A stretch of DNA of 11,158 bases from CALIKW01 sp038998005 (GCA_038998005.1 JAVZIY010000020.1:1-11158), one strand, 5' to 3'; positions 1-7,731 are shown, counted from the first letter of the stretch. A program made the numbers and translations. Notes: generated by a model from the letters alone, not told the origin.

Positions 1-645
1 ACCCTTTGTATAGCCAAGAACTATACAATCCAAAGTTTTTAAAACTTTTATTTTAAGCCAATTCTTGCTTCTTTTTCCAATTTCATACTTAGAATCTTTT
101 TTCTTTGCAACTATCCCTTCTAAATCCTTTTTCTTAATCTCTTTAAAAAATTTTATTCCATTTTCTTCTATCCAAGAAGAAAGCAAAATTTTTTCACTTT
201 CATCAACAAATTTTTTAAGAATTTCTTTTCTCTTCATTAAAGGCAGATCTATTAAATCGTTTCCATTTAAATATAAAATATCAAAAATTATAAAAGTTGC
301 TGGCATCATTTTTGAAAGTAGTTCTATTCTAAATTTGTTGTCAACTTGTTCTCTCTCAGCTAACTTGTAAAAATCTGGTTTCCCTTTCTCAAAAATACAA
401 ATCTCTCCATCTACAATTATTTTTTTTGCATCAACATGATTAATTAAATCTTCAATAATTTCGGGATATCTCTTTTCAAAAAATATTCCTCTTCTATTTA
501 AAAATCTTACATAATTTTTTTCTAAATCCACGTAGGCTATCGTCCTAGTTCCATCAAATTTCACCTCAAAAATCCAGTCTTTTGAATTAAACGCATTTGA
601 TAAAAATGCCAGCATTGGTGAAATTTTTTTATCCCATAAGCTCAT
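1..645 (-). CDS. ATP-dependent DNA ligase, LigD-type, partial (C-terminus beyond the left edge)
   Basis: Seals DNA nicks or ends through a lysine-AMP intermediate; next to Ku its likely job is the final step of end joining. The 215 visible codons are open to base 1. Motif I is KFDGTR at residues 29-34 (K29 the adenylated lysine). Motif Ia is FLNRRG (48-53), DGE with E81 follows, motif III is FIIFDILYLNG (118-128), motif IV EGIVAKK (176-182) and motif V WLKIK (196-200). The nucleotidyltransferase domain is therefore complete, and the OB-fold is just starting (LDCIVLGYTKG) where the window ends. The N-terminus goes straight into the ligase domain, so no polymerase or phosphoesterase domain is fused in front; a C-terminal fusion cannot be excluded. 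ATG at 645 is preceded by GTGA a few bases upstream. It lies 52 bp downstream of ku on the same strand, so co-transcription is likely. The family is clear; assignment to LigD rather than another short ATP ligase rests on context. Confidence 0.93.
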   Translation of the reverse strand, partial: MSLWDKKISPMLAFLSNAFNSKDWIFEVKFDGTRTIAYVDLEKNYVRFLNRRGIFFEKRYPEIIEDLINHVDAKKIIVDGEICIFEKGKPDFYKLAEREQVDNKFRIELLSKMMPATFIIFDILYLNGNDLIDLPLMKRKEILKKFVDESEKILLSSWIEENGIKFFKEIKKKDLEGIVAKKKDSKYEIGKRSKNWLKIKVLKTLDCIVLGYTKG

Positions 646-697
646 TCTTTCACATTAAATAATACAACAAAAGTTAACATAAAAAATTTTATTATTA

Positions 698-1498
698 TTA
701 AGCCTCTGCTTTCTTTAACTTCTTTTTCTTTTCAACAGCCTCTACACTGGCCTTTAAAGCTTCCATCAATTCTTTAACTTCCTCAGCAGACTTTTCCTTA
801 ATTTCAATTTCTTTTCCTTCTGCCTTTGCCCTTATTAATTTAATTAGAGCTTCAGTATAATCATCTTTAAATTTTGATAAGTCCAGCTCTTTTTCAGTAA
901 GTTTTGAAATTAGAACTTGAGCAAGTTTTAATTCCTCTTCCTTTATAGTTACTAAATGCTTAAGTTCAGCAAATTCTTCCATATCCTTAACTTCACCTAA
1001 ATAATGCAATACATGCATTACCAAACCTTTCTTAAATGCTCTTAAGGCAACTAGGTATTCTTTATTCCTCATAACAACTTTGCCTATTGCAACTTTATTT
1101 GCTACTCTTAAAGCTTCTACAAAGAGAGAATATGCTTTCATTCCCGTTTCCTCAGGAATAATATAATAGCTTTTCTCTAAGTAAATAGGATCTATTTGTG
1201 AGGCATCAACAAACTCCTGAATCTCTATCATTTTAGTAGTTTTGAGCTTGAGCTTTTCTATATCCTCATTCGAAATAACTACATACTTTTCCTTAGTTAT
1301 TTTATAACCTTTTTCAACATCTTCATAAGAAACTTCCTTCTCACATTTTGGGCACCATCTTTTGTAAATTAATGGAGTATGACACTCCTTATGTAAATTG
1401 TTAAAGGAAATAACTTTTGATTCAGTTGCCTTATAAATTTTGATTGGAATATTAACCAAGCCAAATGAGATTGAACCAATGAACATGGCTTTTGTCAT
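698..1498 (-). CDS. ku: Prokaryotic Ku protein (non-homologous end joining)
   Basis: Homodimeric ring that binds double-strand DNA ends and recruits the end-joining ligase. From the ATG at 1498 the protein has 266 residues, the usual size for bacterial and archaeal Ku. Family hallmarks are the N-terminal SISFGLVNIPIKIY (9-22), a possible metal-binding His/Cys cluster (H36, C39, C49, C52, as in Bacillus-type Ku), the core strand and helix YLVALRAFKKGLVMHVLHYL (148-167), and the C-terminal DDYTEALIKLIRAKAEGK (212-229). A lysine-rich tail follows. A longer reading begins with TTG at 1510 and adds four residues; I prefer ATG because Ku proteins normally start just before the ISFGLV block. A TATA-like element lies upstream, and the downstream ligase makes a two-gene repair unit. 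Ku is patchily distributed in archaea, so horizontal acquisition is plausible but not shown by anything visible in base use. Confidence 0.96.
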   Translation of the reverse strand: MTKAMFIGSISFGLVNIPIKIYKATESKVISFNNLHKECHTPLIYKRWCPKCEKEVSYEDVEKGYKITKEKYVVISNEDIEKLKLKTTKMIEIQEFVDASQIDPIYLEKSYYIIPEETGMKAYSLFVEALRVANKVAIGKVVMRNKEYLVALRAFKKGLVMHVLHYLGEVKDMEEFAELKHLVTIKEEELKLAQVLISKLTEKELDLSKFKDDYTEALIKLIRAKAEGKEIEIKEKSAEEVKELMEALKASVEAVEKKKKLKKAEA

Positions 1499-1575
1499 TC
1501 TTCTACCCAATATATTTTAAACGTACTTAAATATTTAGTTTAAGTCCTTTACAAAAATGCATGTTAATTTTAAGA
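1499..1575 (-). promoter_or_regulatory. Probable promoter region of the ku-ligase unit
   Basis: This 77-bp gap between the radical SAM gene and ku holds an AT-rich TATA-like stretch (AAATATTTAAG on the minus strand, about 1526-1536). It lies about 33 bases before the ku ATG, which would place transcription start only a few bases ahead of the codon. A second AT-rich run (TTTAAAATATATT, about 1510-1522) is too close to be a box for that start. No convincing Shine-Dalgarno site is present, consistent with a very short or absent leader. This is inference from spacing only; the whole region is AT-rich. Confidence 0.35.
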
Positions 1576-2670
1576 CTAATCTTTAATATTCAACTCAAGC
1601 TTGCCTGCTTCATCTAAAACTCTATGGTATTCCTCTTCGGTTATCCTTCTATTAATTTCCGGATAGTATTCAGCTAAATAATATGGAAAATACTGATCCA
1701 TTAAATTTAAAAGACATTTATCTTTAATGTTTTTTGCTATCCATCTTATTATAGGAAAACTACAACACTCAATATGATTAGGTAATATAAGATGACGAAC
1801 TGTTACTTCGGTTTGCTTCACAGCAATTAAATGATTTCTTGTTACAACATTCCAATAGTTTTTCACTTTGGTTAAATATTCGGAGCATTTTCCTGGTCCA
1901 AATTTAAAATCTGTTAAATAAACGTCAACAATGCCATCAAGAATTTGCATAGTTTTTTCAGACATGAACATGTTTGAATTCCAAAGAGTTGGTACATTCA
2001 CCTTACAATATTTCAAAGCCTCTAATATCCACAAAAGAAAAGGTGTTGGCTCTGACCCAACAAAGTTTACATTTCTACAACCTTTTTTCCTTCTTTTTTC
2101 GATTTTTTTCGCCAAAAATTCAGGCGTAACAGGAATTCCCGGTTCGAGTCTAAAGCTCATCGTATAGTTCTGGCAAAAAACACATTGCATATTACAACTC
2201 CAAAAAAATATAGTGTGCGATGGCGTGTAGAAACTTTCCTCCCCTAAGTGAACTTGTTCAGAAGATATAAGACATTGATTACCAACTTTGCAGAATCCCA
2301 ACCCATCCTCTAACCTATTAGCATGACATTTTCTCTCGCATAATTCACAGGATTTTAAAATATCCTTTGTTAAAATTATCTTTAAGTCTAAAAGAGAAAA
2401 TCTTGGAACTTCCAAATCTTCAATCTTAAGCTTTCCTTTATCTATCACTTCCTTAATTTCATAAAATTTTTCCATTAGTTTTTCATGCTCCTTCCAAAGT
2501 TCTTCTTCACTTAAACTTTCATCAAACTCAAAAACTATTCTTTTTGCAATTTGAAATCTTGAGGGTAATTCGTTTTTTACAACTTTTATATATCTGGGGA
2601 GAATTTTTTTAACTAACTGATCTTCAAGGGCGTGAACACAATCTGGTCTTATCAAATAATATTCAAGCAT
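1576..2670 (-). CDS. Radical SAM protein, PflX-like (COG1313, pyruvate formate-lyase activating enzyme homologue)
   Basis: Predicted cytosolic 4Fe-4S enzyme that cleaves S-adenosylmethionine to form a 5'-deoxyadenosyl radical; the substrate of the PflX group is not established. The radical SAM cluster motif is CNMQCVFC with C159, C163 and C166. Ahead of it is a second cysteine set, C108-x2-C111-x3-C115 and C127, typical of COG1313. Further family features are GSEPTP (205-210, the SAM-binding GGE-type motif), YLTDFKFGP (251-259) and MDQYFPY (324-330). The first 105 or so residues are a charged, mainly helical-looking region before the first cysteine motif, with no motif I recognise. The ATG at 2670 lacks a Shine-Dalgarno site but has a TATA box 41-50 bases upstream. 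Neither a pyruvate formate-lyase nor another glycyl-radical enzyme is in the window, so true PFL activation is unsupported. The family call is firm and the substrate unknown. Confidence 0.88.
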   Translation of the reverse strand: MLEYYLIRPDCVHALEDQLVKKILPRYIKVVKNELPSRFQIAKRIVFEFDESLSEEELWKEHEKLMEKFYEIKEVIDKGKLKIEDLEVPRFSLLDLKIILTKDILKSCELCERKCHANRLEDGLGFCKVGNQCLISSEQVHLGEESFYTPSHTIFFWSCNMQCVFCQNYTMSFRLEPGIPVTPEFLAKKIEKRRKKGCRNVNFVGSEPTPFLLWILEALKYCKVNVPTLWNSNMFMSEKTMQILDGIVDVYLTDFKFGPGKCSEYLTKVKNYWNVVTRNHLIAVKQTEVTVRHLILPNHIECCSFPIIRWIAKNIKDKCLLNLMDQYFPYYLAEYYPEINRRITEEEYHRVLDEAGKLELNIKD

Positions 2671-2743
2671 AATTAACTTTTAAAATTATGATTTAAGTTT
2701 TTAAGGTAAAATTTATAAAATTACACTTTCAACATCATTAAGG
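2671..2743 (-). promoter_or_regulatory. Promoter region for the radical SAM gene, with TATA box
   Basis: The minus strand reads TTTTATAAAT at 2720-2711, an almost ideal archaeal TATA box whose core TTTATAAA is itself symmetric. With the usual 25-27 base distance, transcription would begin near 2690, leaving a leader of about 20 bases before the ATG at 2670. No Shine-Dalgarno sequence is visible in that leader. The preceding pilin gene ends at 2744, so the region must also contain the end of the long pilus operon unless transcription reads through; no clear terminator hairpin was seen. Confidence 0.45.
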
Positions 2744-3478
2744 CTATTTATAATAAGCATTTAAGATTCTAACTACTAAATAATCTGCTCCTGCTTGAAG
2801 AGTGTATATGATATCATATTCAATTAATGTAGAATTAACATGAACTAAAGCTTCAGCCTTAGCTAAATGCTCTTCTTTTCTTACCAATTCTGAAAAGCCA
2901 TTTCCATAAGATGTTTCTGGAATATCGTCAAAAATTATAGAAGAATCTTCTGGCCTAATAGTTGCATTATTTTCTTTAAAAATCATTATTTTAATGTTAT
3001 TTCTTGTATTTATTGGCTGAAAACTGCTTCTGCTTCCTAGTTTTTGTACCCCTATTTTAAGAATTTCATTTTCTAAAACTAATTCATCAACCCCATCATT
3101 ATCTAAATCTCCCTCATAAGCTTTTGCTGTTGCACCACTTATTAACAATAAATTATTTTCTTTCAAGTAAGTTCCTGGTTCTATTGTACCGTACTTTACC
3201 GTATAAAAGAATTCCAAGCTATTGGTTTCTTGAATAACTTTATAAATTCCGTCAGAAACTTTGAGCTGAACTTTTTTCAAGCTTCCTGTGCCGCTAGAGG
3301 CAATTTGTCTTATTATATTATCTAATAGCTTCATGTTTTGCTTTGCTTCGTTTATTACATTTGCTTCATTAGTTTTGTCTAAAATTTCTTTTCCAAAACT
3401 CAAAACTATTGCTATAGCTCCTACAAGGAGTAAAATTATCAAAACTGTGGAAATTAAGGGGCTTATGGCTTTTAACAT
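2744..3478 (-). CDS. Archaeal type IV pilin-like protein with a calcium-loop-like motif
   Basis: Predicted exported pilus subunit of 244 residues. The N-terminus MLKA-ISPLIS followed by a hydrophobic segment to about residue 28 is the archaeal class III signal: cleavage by a PibD/EppA-type prepilin peptidase after A4 would leave the ISPL helix. The globular part contains DLDNDGVDELVL (124-135), with D124, D126 and D128 spaced as in EF-hand, dockerin or FG-GAP calcium loops. It has no cysteines, unlike the two ISPL pilins further right, and two possible N-glycosylation sites (N171, N215). The ATG overlaps the last 7 bases of the 1207-aa adhesin gene and is preceded by a strong GGTGAGG, so its translation is probably coupled to the adhesin. 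Being last in the operon and larger than the tandem pilins, it is more likely a specialised subunit than the main fibre protein. Confidence 0.85.
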   Translation of the reverse strand: MLKAISPLISTVLIILLLVGAIAIVLSFGKEILDKTNEANVINEAKQNMKLLDNIIRQIASSGTGSLKKVQLKVSDGIYKVIQETNSLEFFYTVKYGTIEPGTYLKENNLLLISGATAKAYEGDLDNDGVDELVLENEILKIGVQKLGSRSSFQPINTRNNIKIMIFKENNATIRPEDSSIIFDDIPETSYGNGFSELVRKEEHLAKAEALVHVNSTLIEYDIIYTLQAGADYLVVRILNAYYK

Positions 3479-6400
3479 TTCCTCACCTCTACTATTGGCC
3501 TAAAAGCATCGCTTATCCCATTTTTTTCTATACAAAGAAGATGAGACCCTCTTGAAAAGCTCAAATTTCCTTCAAGCTTTAGTTTGTCATAGCTCACTAT
3601 AATTTGAAATATGTTTTGAATTGGTAAGCCAAAAGAAAAACTTGAAAAAGCTTTTGATGGTATTGTTTGGCTTTCCACTAGGTACATTTTATTATCTATA
3701 AATTGGCAATCTCCCTTAGTTAAGGCTATTATTGGACTGGAACCATCAAGCTTTTGGTTTAATTCTAAAGTATAGTTTGTAGTTAAGCTGGAAGCTGTGA
3801 AATTAGCAGAATTTAATTTATCCTTAGCATAAGAATGGATTAATGCTAAAAGCAATCCTTCTTGATATTCTGTTTTATCGTAAGTACAGACATAAGCATG
3901 AGATAGCTGATTTGGTGTAAGAATTCTTGAAATGTTTAGACCATTTATGGTTTCGTTGAAATTTCCAATTCTGTATACATCATCTTCTTTTGTATTTCCG
4001 AGTTGATAGCTAATCCTGAATTTTGCGTCTCTAGGAGAATTAAAAATTAAAAGATCTGTGGAATTTTCGCCATAAATGCTACCATCCATTGCACTTGTCT
4101 TGAAAGTATAAGCTCCTTCATAATTCACAAGAAAGTTAAAAGTGTAAAAACCGGATGAATTTGTGGAATTGCTTCCCAAACCCATTCCATTATAGCTAAA
4201 ATTTATTGGTTTTTCTGAATAAGGAATAGAGCTACTCATATTTACATAAAAAGCATATCCATAAGCTAAGATATTCCTAGAGGGATGTGAAACTATCTTG
4301 TTGGATGATGTCTTTTTATCAGATTCTATCCAGATTTCTATCCATGTATAGTTTTTGCTTAATGGTAAATAATCAGTGTTATTGCCTGTTTGACCAGGAT
4401 CTAAAATTAAGGGTGAATCACAAAATCCATCTGCATTAGTATCGTTGCAAGTATCAGAAAAACCGTTACCTGTTGGATTTGCCCAATAATTACCGCCTAT
4501 TTCTGCTCCAGGAGAATAAATTCTTTTCCCTGATTGCCTAGTAGTATTCCAATAGTTGGCATAGATGGTTGGAAGAAAGCAGAGGTTATTGGTATTGTTA
4601 AATAGATTGTTATATATCTTATTGTTTCCAGAGTAAGTGATGTTGATACCACAATTTGCATTGTTGCTTATTATCGAATCTTTGATTATATTGTTATAAC
4701 TCATGGATAGAAGCATAGCATAAACAGAATATGAAATGTTTATTCCTGATATCGTTGAATCATTCGTTCCAGCAAATAAAATGTGCTCTAAAGGTGAAGA
4801 ATCTTTTATGGTTATATTTCTGCACCCTACAAAACCCATGTAACTGTAGCTACTGCCATTTGTGAAAACAGTATTGTTTGGGCAGGTTCTATTAATTCCA
4901 TCTATGTAATAAATTGGTAAGTTATTTATCTTATTACTTTCATCTATATCTTGCCTATAATCACTAATTGAAGAATAAGAGGAATAGACCAAAAGACCTT
5001 GCTGCCTTTCTGAAGAAGTGTGAGATGAGTATATTGTGTTATTTCTTAAGAAAATACCACTTGAGCTTGAAATAGAAATAGAAATCGTGTTATTGATAAA
5101 TGTATTATTTTTTATTTTATTAGGATCATGGAGGTCAATGCCAATTTGGTTTCTAATAAATATACAGTCTGATATATTGCTTTTGCTAAAAGAAGCAATA
5201 CCAATTGTATTGTTGGATAAGCTGCAGTTTGTAATAGTTGTAATCGAAGACGTGTAAATTCCGTAACTGTTGTTGTTTGCTGTGATGTTTGTAAGAGTGT
5301 TGTAATCGCTACTAACAATATATATGCCGTAATTATTATTATTTAAACTGATGTTTGTAAAGGTGTTGTAATTTGAATAATCATATACGTATATGCCATA
5401 CTCAGAATTGTTGTTTGCTGTGATGTTTGTAAGAGTGTTGTAATCCCCATGACAAGTAATACCACGAATTTTATTATTGTTGGCAATGACATTGCTCACA
5501 CTGACATAATTGGTAGAAATGTATACACCATATTTATTGTAATTTGCTACTATATTTGATAGACTACTGTTTCCCGAGCTTGTAATTATGCCAGACCCAG
5601 AATTGTTGTTTGCTGTGATGTTTGTAAGGGTGCTATTATTCATCGATCCCCATAATCGTATGCCATCGTAGTAATTGTTGTTTGCTGTGATGTTTGTAAG
5701 GGTGCTATTATCTGAGTAGTATTCTATGTCAATTCCATAACCATTTGAACTTGCATTGATGTTTGTAAAGGTATTATTTTTTGAGTTGAAAAAGTAAACT
5801 CCTATGTACCAATCAGTAACAATGCAATTTTTTATTGTTATGTTTGTGTTAGTAGAAGAAGAGCGGTAAACATAAATCCCATAAGTTGAAGATGAATTAA
5901 TTCCGTCTATAGTATAACCTTGACAATCCAAAATAATATCGTTGGCACTAATGTTCATGCATACAGAAGAAGAAGAATTTATTATGTTAGCAGTTAAGTA
6001 GTAAGTCACCATTGGAATATTTAAAATTGAACAAGAAGTCAAATTATAACTTATTAATTCTTCGATTCCCCAGCTTCCATGTGATGGCTCAGGATAAACA
6101 TATTTTCTTATTGCAAACCAATCTGCATAGAGATAGAGAGTACCGTAATTTGCACCCGCCCAAAGCCAAAACCCTCCTCTTAAATTTACATTTGTAATAT
6201 TATTAGGGTCTGTAATAGCTCCTTGTGATGTTTCACCATACAAAACCTCTACCCTATTTGAAGTCCATCTAACTTCATAGGTTATCCAGGAATTTATAGA
6301 GCTTGAATCGTTAAGTTGGGTCAAAATTCCTGACTTCTTGCTATAAATTCTCGGGTTCGGTTGATAAATATAAAATATATCATGATGTTGGAGCGCACAA

Positions 6401-7095
6401 TCTGTTCCCATGCCATCTGCGTTTGTGTCTCCAAACCCTGTTCTATGTGCAGAATTTATATAATCAGTTCTTGCCCAGTATTGCTTCGACCTTACAGCAT
6501 GGTTAATTGTTATATTATTTGCAGTTCTCCAATAACCCCAATACCCATCCATATTACCTAAACCGGTTATATTTCCATACCCATTTCCTTCACTTATTAT
6601 TACATAAGTTGAACTCTGGCTATAAGTCTCCCATTTTGTCGTGTTTATAACTCCATCATTAAAATCATCAAAAAAGTCGAAAGTCGAATCTCCATTACTT
6701 ATATTTGTAGCGCTAGAGTTTCCATAGTATACATAAATTGTAGCATTTGAAGAATTCAAGTTATCGGCAACTTTGACCCAAAAAGTTGCGTTTATACCTG
6801 TGAATAAGGATTCTATCCAATAGCTAAGAAGAGTGGTACCGTCACTACTAGTAAACCTTATATCTCCAAAATCACTCCTTGTTTTATTATAAATGTAAAC
6901 TGTATCCCCACTATCAGTTCCTGTAGCATTTTTAACTATAATTCTAACTTGATAGTTTGTTCCGGCTCCAGTTGCATTAGTTATAACATGACTTTTCCTG
7001 TATTGCCAACCGGGTAGCCAACCAGCTGATACAGTTAAAGGTTCGAGAAAAAATAGGAATAAAAAAGAGAAAATTAATATTAAAACCTTCCTCAT
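3472..7095 (-). CDS. Large secreted adhesin-like protein: DUF2341, lectin-like region and NosD-type parallel beta-helix
   Basis: A 1207-residue exported surface protein. Residues 1-24 are a Sec-type signal peptide (basic MRK, a Leu/Phe core, TVSA before the likely cut). About 25-140 matches the DUF2341 pattern (WLPGWQYRKSHVI, then WIES, FWVKV, IYVYYGN). About 140-345 is a jelly-roll, lectin-like stretch beginning DFFDDF. About 350-870 is a right-handed parallel beta-helix of PbH1/NosD type with many LTNITANNN turns, closed by the NosD-like GGNYW and DTNADGFCDSPLIL segment (867-897). An Ig-like region covers about 945-1018. The last 185 residues form an unassigned domain with four cysteines (1070, 1130, 1188, 1207). 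Several dozen NxS/T sequons suggest heavy glycosylation. No C-terminal membrane anchor is visible, so retention may depend on the pilin-like proteins encoded around it. It follows the 204-aa gene by 21 bp without a clear Shine-Dalgarno site. Domain calls are good; the adhesin role is inferred. Confidence 0.87.
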   Translation of the reverse strand: MRKVLILIFSFLFLFFLEPLTVSAGWLPGWQYRKSHVITNATGAGTNYQVRIIVKNATGTDSGDTVYIYNKTRSDFGDIRFTSSDGTTLLSYWIESLFTGINATFWVKVADNLNSSNATIYVYYGNSSATNISNGDSTFDFFDDFNDGVINTTKWETYSQSSTYVIISEGNGYGNITGLGNMDGYWGYWRTANNITINHAVRSKQYWARTDYINSAHRTGFGDTNADGMGTDCALQHHDIFYIYQPNPRIYSKKSGILTQLNDSSSINSWITYEVRWTSNRVEVLYGETSQGAITDPNNITNVNLRGGFWLWAGANYGTLYLYADWFAIRKYVYPEPSHGSWGIEELISYNLTSCSILNIPMVTYYLTANIINSSSSVCMNISANDIILDCQGYTIDGINSSSTYGIYVYRSSSTNTNITIKNCIVTDWYIGVYFFNSKNNTFTNINASSNGYGIDIEYYSDNSTLTNITANNNYYDGIRLWGSMNNSTLTNITANNNSGSGIITSSGNSSLSNIVANYNKYGVYISTNYVSVSNVIANNNKIRGITCHGDYNTLTNITANNNSEYGIYVYDYSNYNTFTNISLNNNNYGIYIVSSDYNTLTNITANNNSYGIYTSSITTITNCSLSNNTIGIASFSKSNISDCIFIRNQIGIDLHDPNKIKNNTFINNTISISISSSSGIFLRNNTIYSSHTSSERQQGLLVYSSYSSISDYRQDIDESNKINNLPIYYIDGINRTCPNNTVFTNGSSYSYMGFVGCRNITIKDSSPLEHILFAGTNDSTISGINISYSVYAMLLSMSYNNIIKDSIISNNANCGINITYSGNNKIYNNLFNNTNNLCFLPTIYANYWNTTRQSGKRIYSPGAEIGGNYWANPTGNGFSDTCNDTNADGFCDSPLILDPGQTGNNTDYLPLSKNYTWIEIWIESDKKTSSNKIVSHPSRNILAYGYAFYVNMSSSIPYSEKPINFSYNGMGLGSNSTNSSGFYTFNFLVNYEGAYTFKTSAMDGSIYGENSTDLLIFNSPRDAKFRISYQLGNTKEDDVYRIGNFNETINGLNISRILTPNQLSHAYVCTYDKTEYQEGLLLALIHSYAKDKLNSANFTASSLTTNYTLELNQKLDGSSPIIALTKGDCQFIDNKMYLVESQTIPSKAFSSFSFGLPIQNIFQIIVSYDKLKLEGNLSFSRGSHLLCIEKNGISDAFRPIVEVRKC
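3481..3489 (-). promoter_or_regulatory. Strong Shine-Dalgarno site for the 244-aa pilin
   Basis: The minus strand reads GAGGTGAGG, ending two bases before the ATG at 3478; GGTGA sits four bases from the start. It is one of the best ribosome binding sites in the window and fixes the pilin start inside the end of the adhesin gene. Confidence 0.7.
5271..5711 (-). repeat. Near-identical DNA repeats inside the beta-helix coding region
   Basis: A 25-base core, identical at the DNA level, occurs at 5271-5295, 5409-5433, 5604-5628 and 5676-5700. Copies 1 and 2 extend to 37 identical bases (5271-5307, 5409-5445). Copies 3 and 4 extend to 39 (5601-5639, 5673-5711). All are in frame and encode LTNITANNN turns starting at residues 601, 555, 490 and 466. 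The spacings are 72, 195 and 138 bases, all multiples of three, as expected for whole beta-helix turns being copied. Confidence 0.85.
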
Positions 7096-7116
7096 ATTTT
7101 AAATTTTGTTCAAGAT

Positions 7117-7731
7117 TTATCTTAAGTTTAATTGCTCGCTGAACTTATCCCTTATCCTAATCCTATTTTCTAAGCTCATGCTGAAAAATCCTATGAATTT
7201 ACTTTTCCCTATCTCTAGAGGAATTTCAATTTTTTCTGTCCAATTTTCATAGTTAAAGGAAAAAATTTTAAGTGTACAGTTTGAGCTCGAGCTTATATTA
7301 AATGAAAAACTTGTTTGGATTTTTTCTCCATCTTGGATAGAGTAAAATATTTTTGAAGAATCATCATAGCTAAATGTGATGTTTAAAATTTTTAGTTCAT
7401 GACCAAGCAAGTTTAAAACAGTTATATTCAAATCTGTTTGTTCATTTTCTGTAATATTTTGGTAATAGACCCCTAAGAAAAAACAATTAAAAATTTTTCC
7501 TCTTGAACTGAAAGAATTTCTTGAAAATCTTAGAAAATCCTCAATATTTTTTGAAATATTTGAGTAGTCTTGAAAGGAAAATAAAGCAACACTTGAAACT
7601 TCTTCTTTCAAATTTTTGAATTCAAATTCTTCTATCTCTTTTTCTAAATTTAAGCTTGAACTTAAGTTTTTAACTAGAAAAAGAATTAGAACTAGAAAAA
7701 TTGAAAGAATGATAAAAGCTTGGCCTTTCAT
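7117..7731 (-). CDS. Minor pilin-like exported protein (204 aa, MKGQ leader)
   Basis: Predicted membrane-anchored extracellular protein. It starts MKG-QAFIILSIFLVLILFLV, a short basic leader and hydrophobic helix that fits the archaeal class III signal, with cleavage expected after G3. The rest is a beta-rich soluble domain with two cysteines (C83, C152) that could form a disulphide and several sequons (N58, N91, N102, N117, N145, N151, N163). No named family is recognised beyond the N-terminus. The start ATG overlaps the stop of the 118-aa gene as ATGA, with GTGAT just upstream as a likely ribosome binding site, so translation is coupled. The next gene, the giant adhesin, begins 21 bp downstream. 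I infer a minor pilin or pilus-tip component; a simple membrane-anchored surface protein is the alternative. Confidence 0.75.
   Translation of the reverse strand: MKGQAFIILSIFLVLILFLVKNLSSSLNLEKEIEEFEFKNLKEEVSSVALFSFQDYSNISKNIEDFLRFSRNSFSSRGKIFNCFFLGVYYQNITENEQTDLNITVLNLLGHELKILNITFSYDDSSKIFYSIQDGEKIQTSFSFNISSSSNCTLKIFSFNYENWTEKIEIPLEIGKSKFIGFFSMSLENRIRIRDKFSEQLNLR

Noticed and set aside
65..370. Plus-strand open frame of 101 codons
   Set aside because: It is the antisense shadow of the ligase gene, whose motifs are unmistakable on the minus strand.
646..697. Terminator between ku and the ligase (a run of six T on the minus strand near 681-690)
   Set aside because: The T-run is short, has no hairpin, and is commonplace in such AT-rich DNA; the 52-bp same-strand gap fits co-transcription.
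1931..2167. Plus-strand open frame of 78 codons
   Set aside because: Antisense to the central part of the radical SAM gene, including the SAM-binding region; no independent support.
5112..5318. Open frames inside the adhesin gene on either strand (5112-5318 minus, 5036-5257 plus, 6012-6197 plus, 6361-6561 plus)
   Set aside because: They lie wholly within the well supported 1207-aa gene, have low-complexity or odd composition, and show no domain or start signals.
5271..5711. CRISPR-like look of the regularly recurring 25-39-base identical repeats
   Set aside because: The repeats lie in frame inside one long coding region, encode beta-helix turns, have unequal spacing, and the spacers are also coding.
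3472..7095. NosD copper-insertion protein of nitrous oxide reductase as the identity of the large gene
   Set aside because: Only the beta-helix architecture is NosD-like; DUF2341, the lectin-like region, the C-terminal domain and the pilin context point to a surface adhesin, and no nos genes are present.
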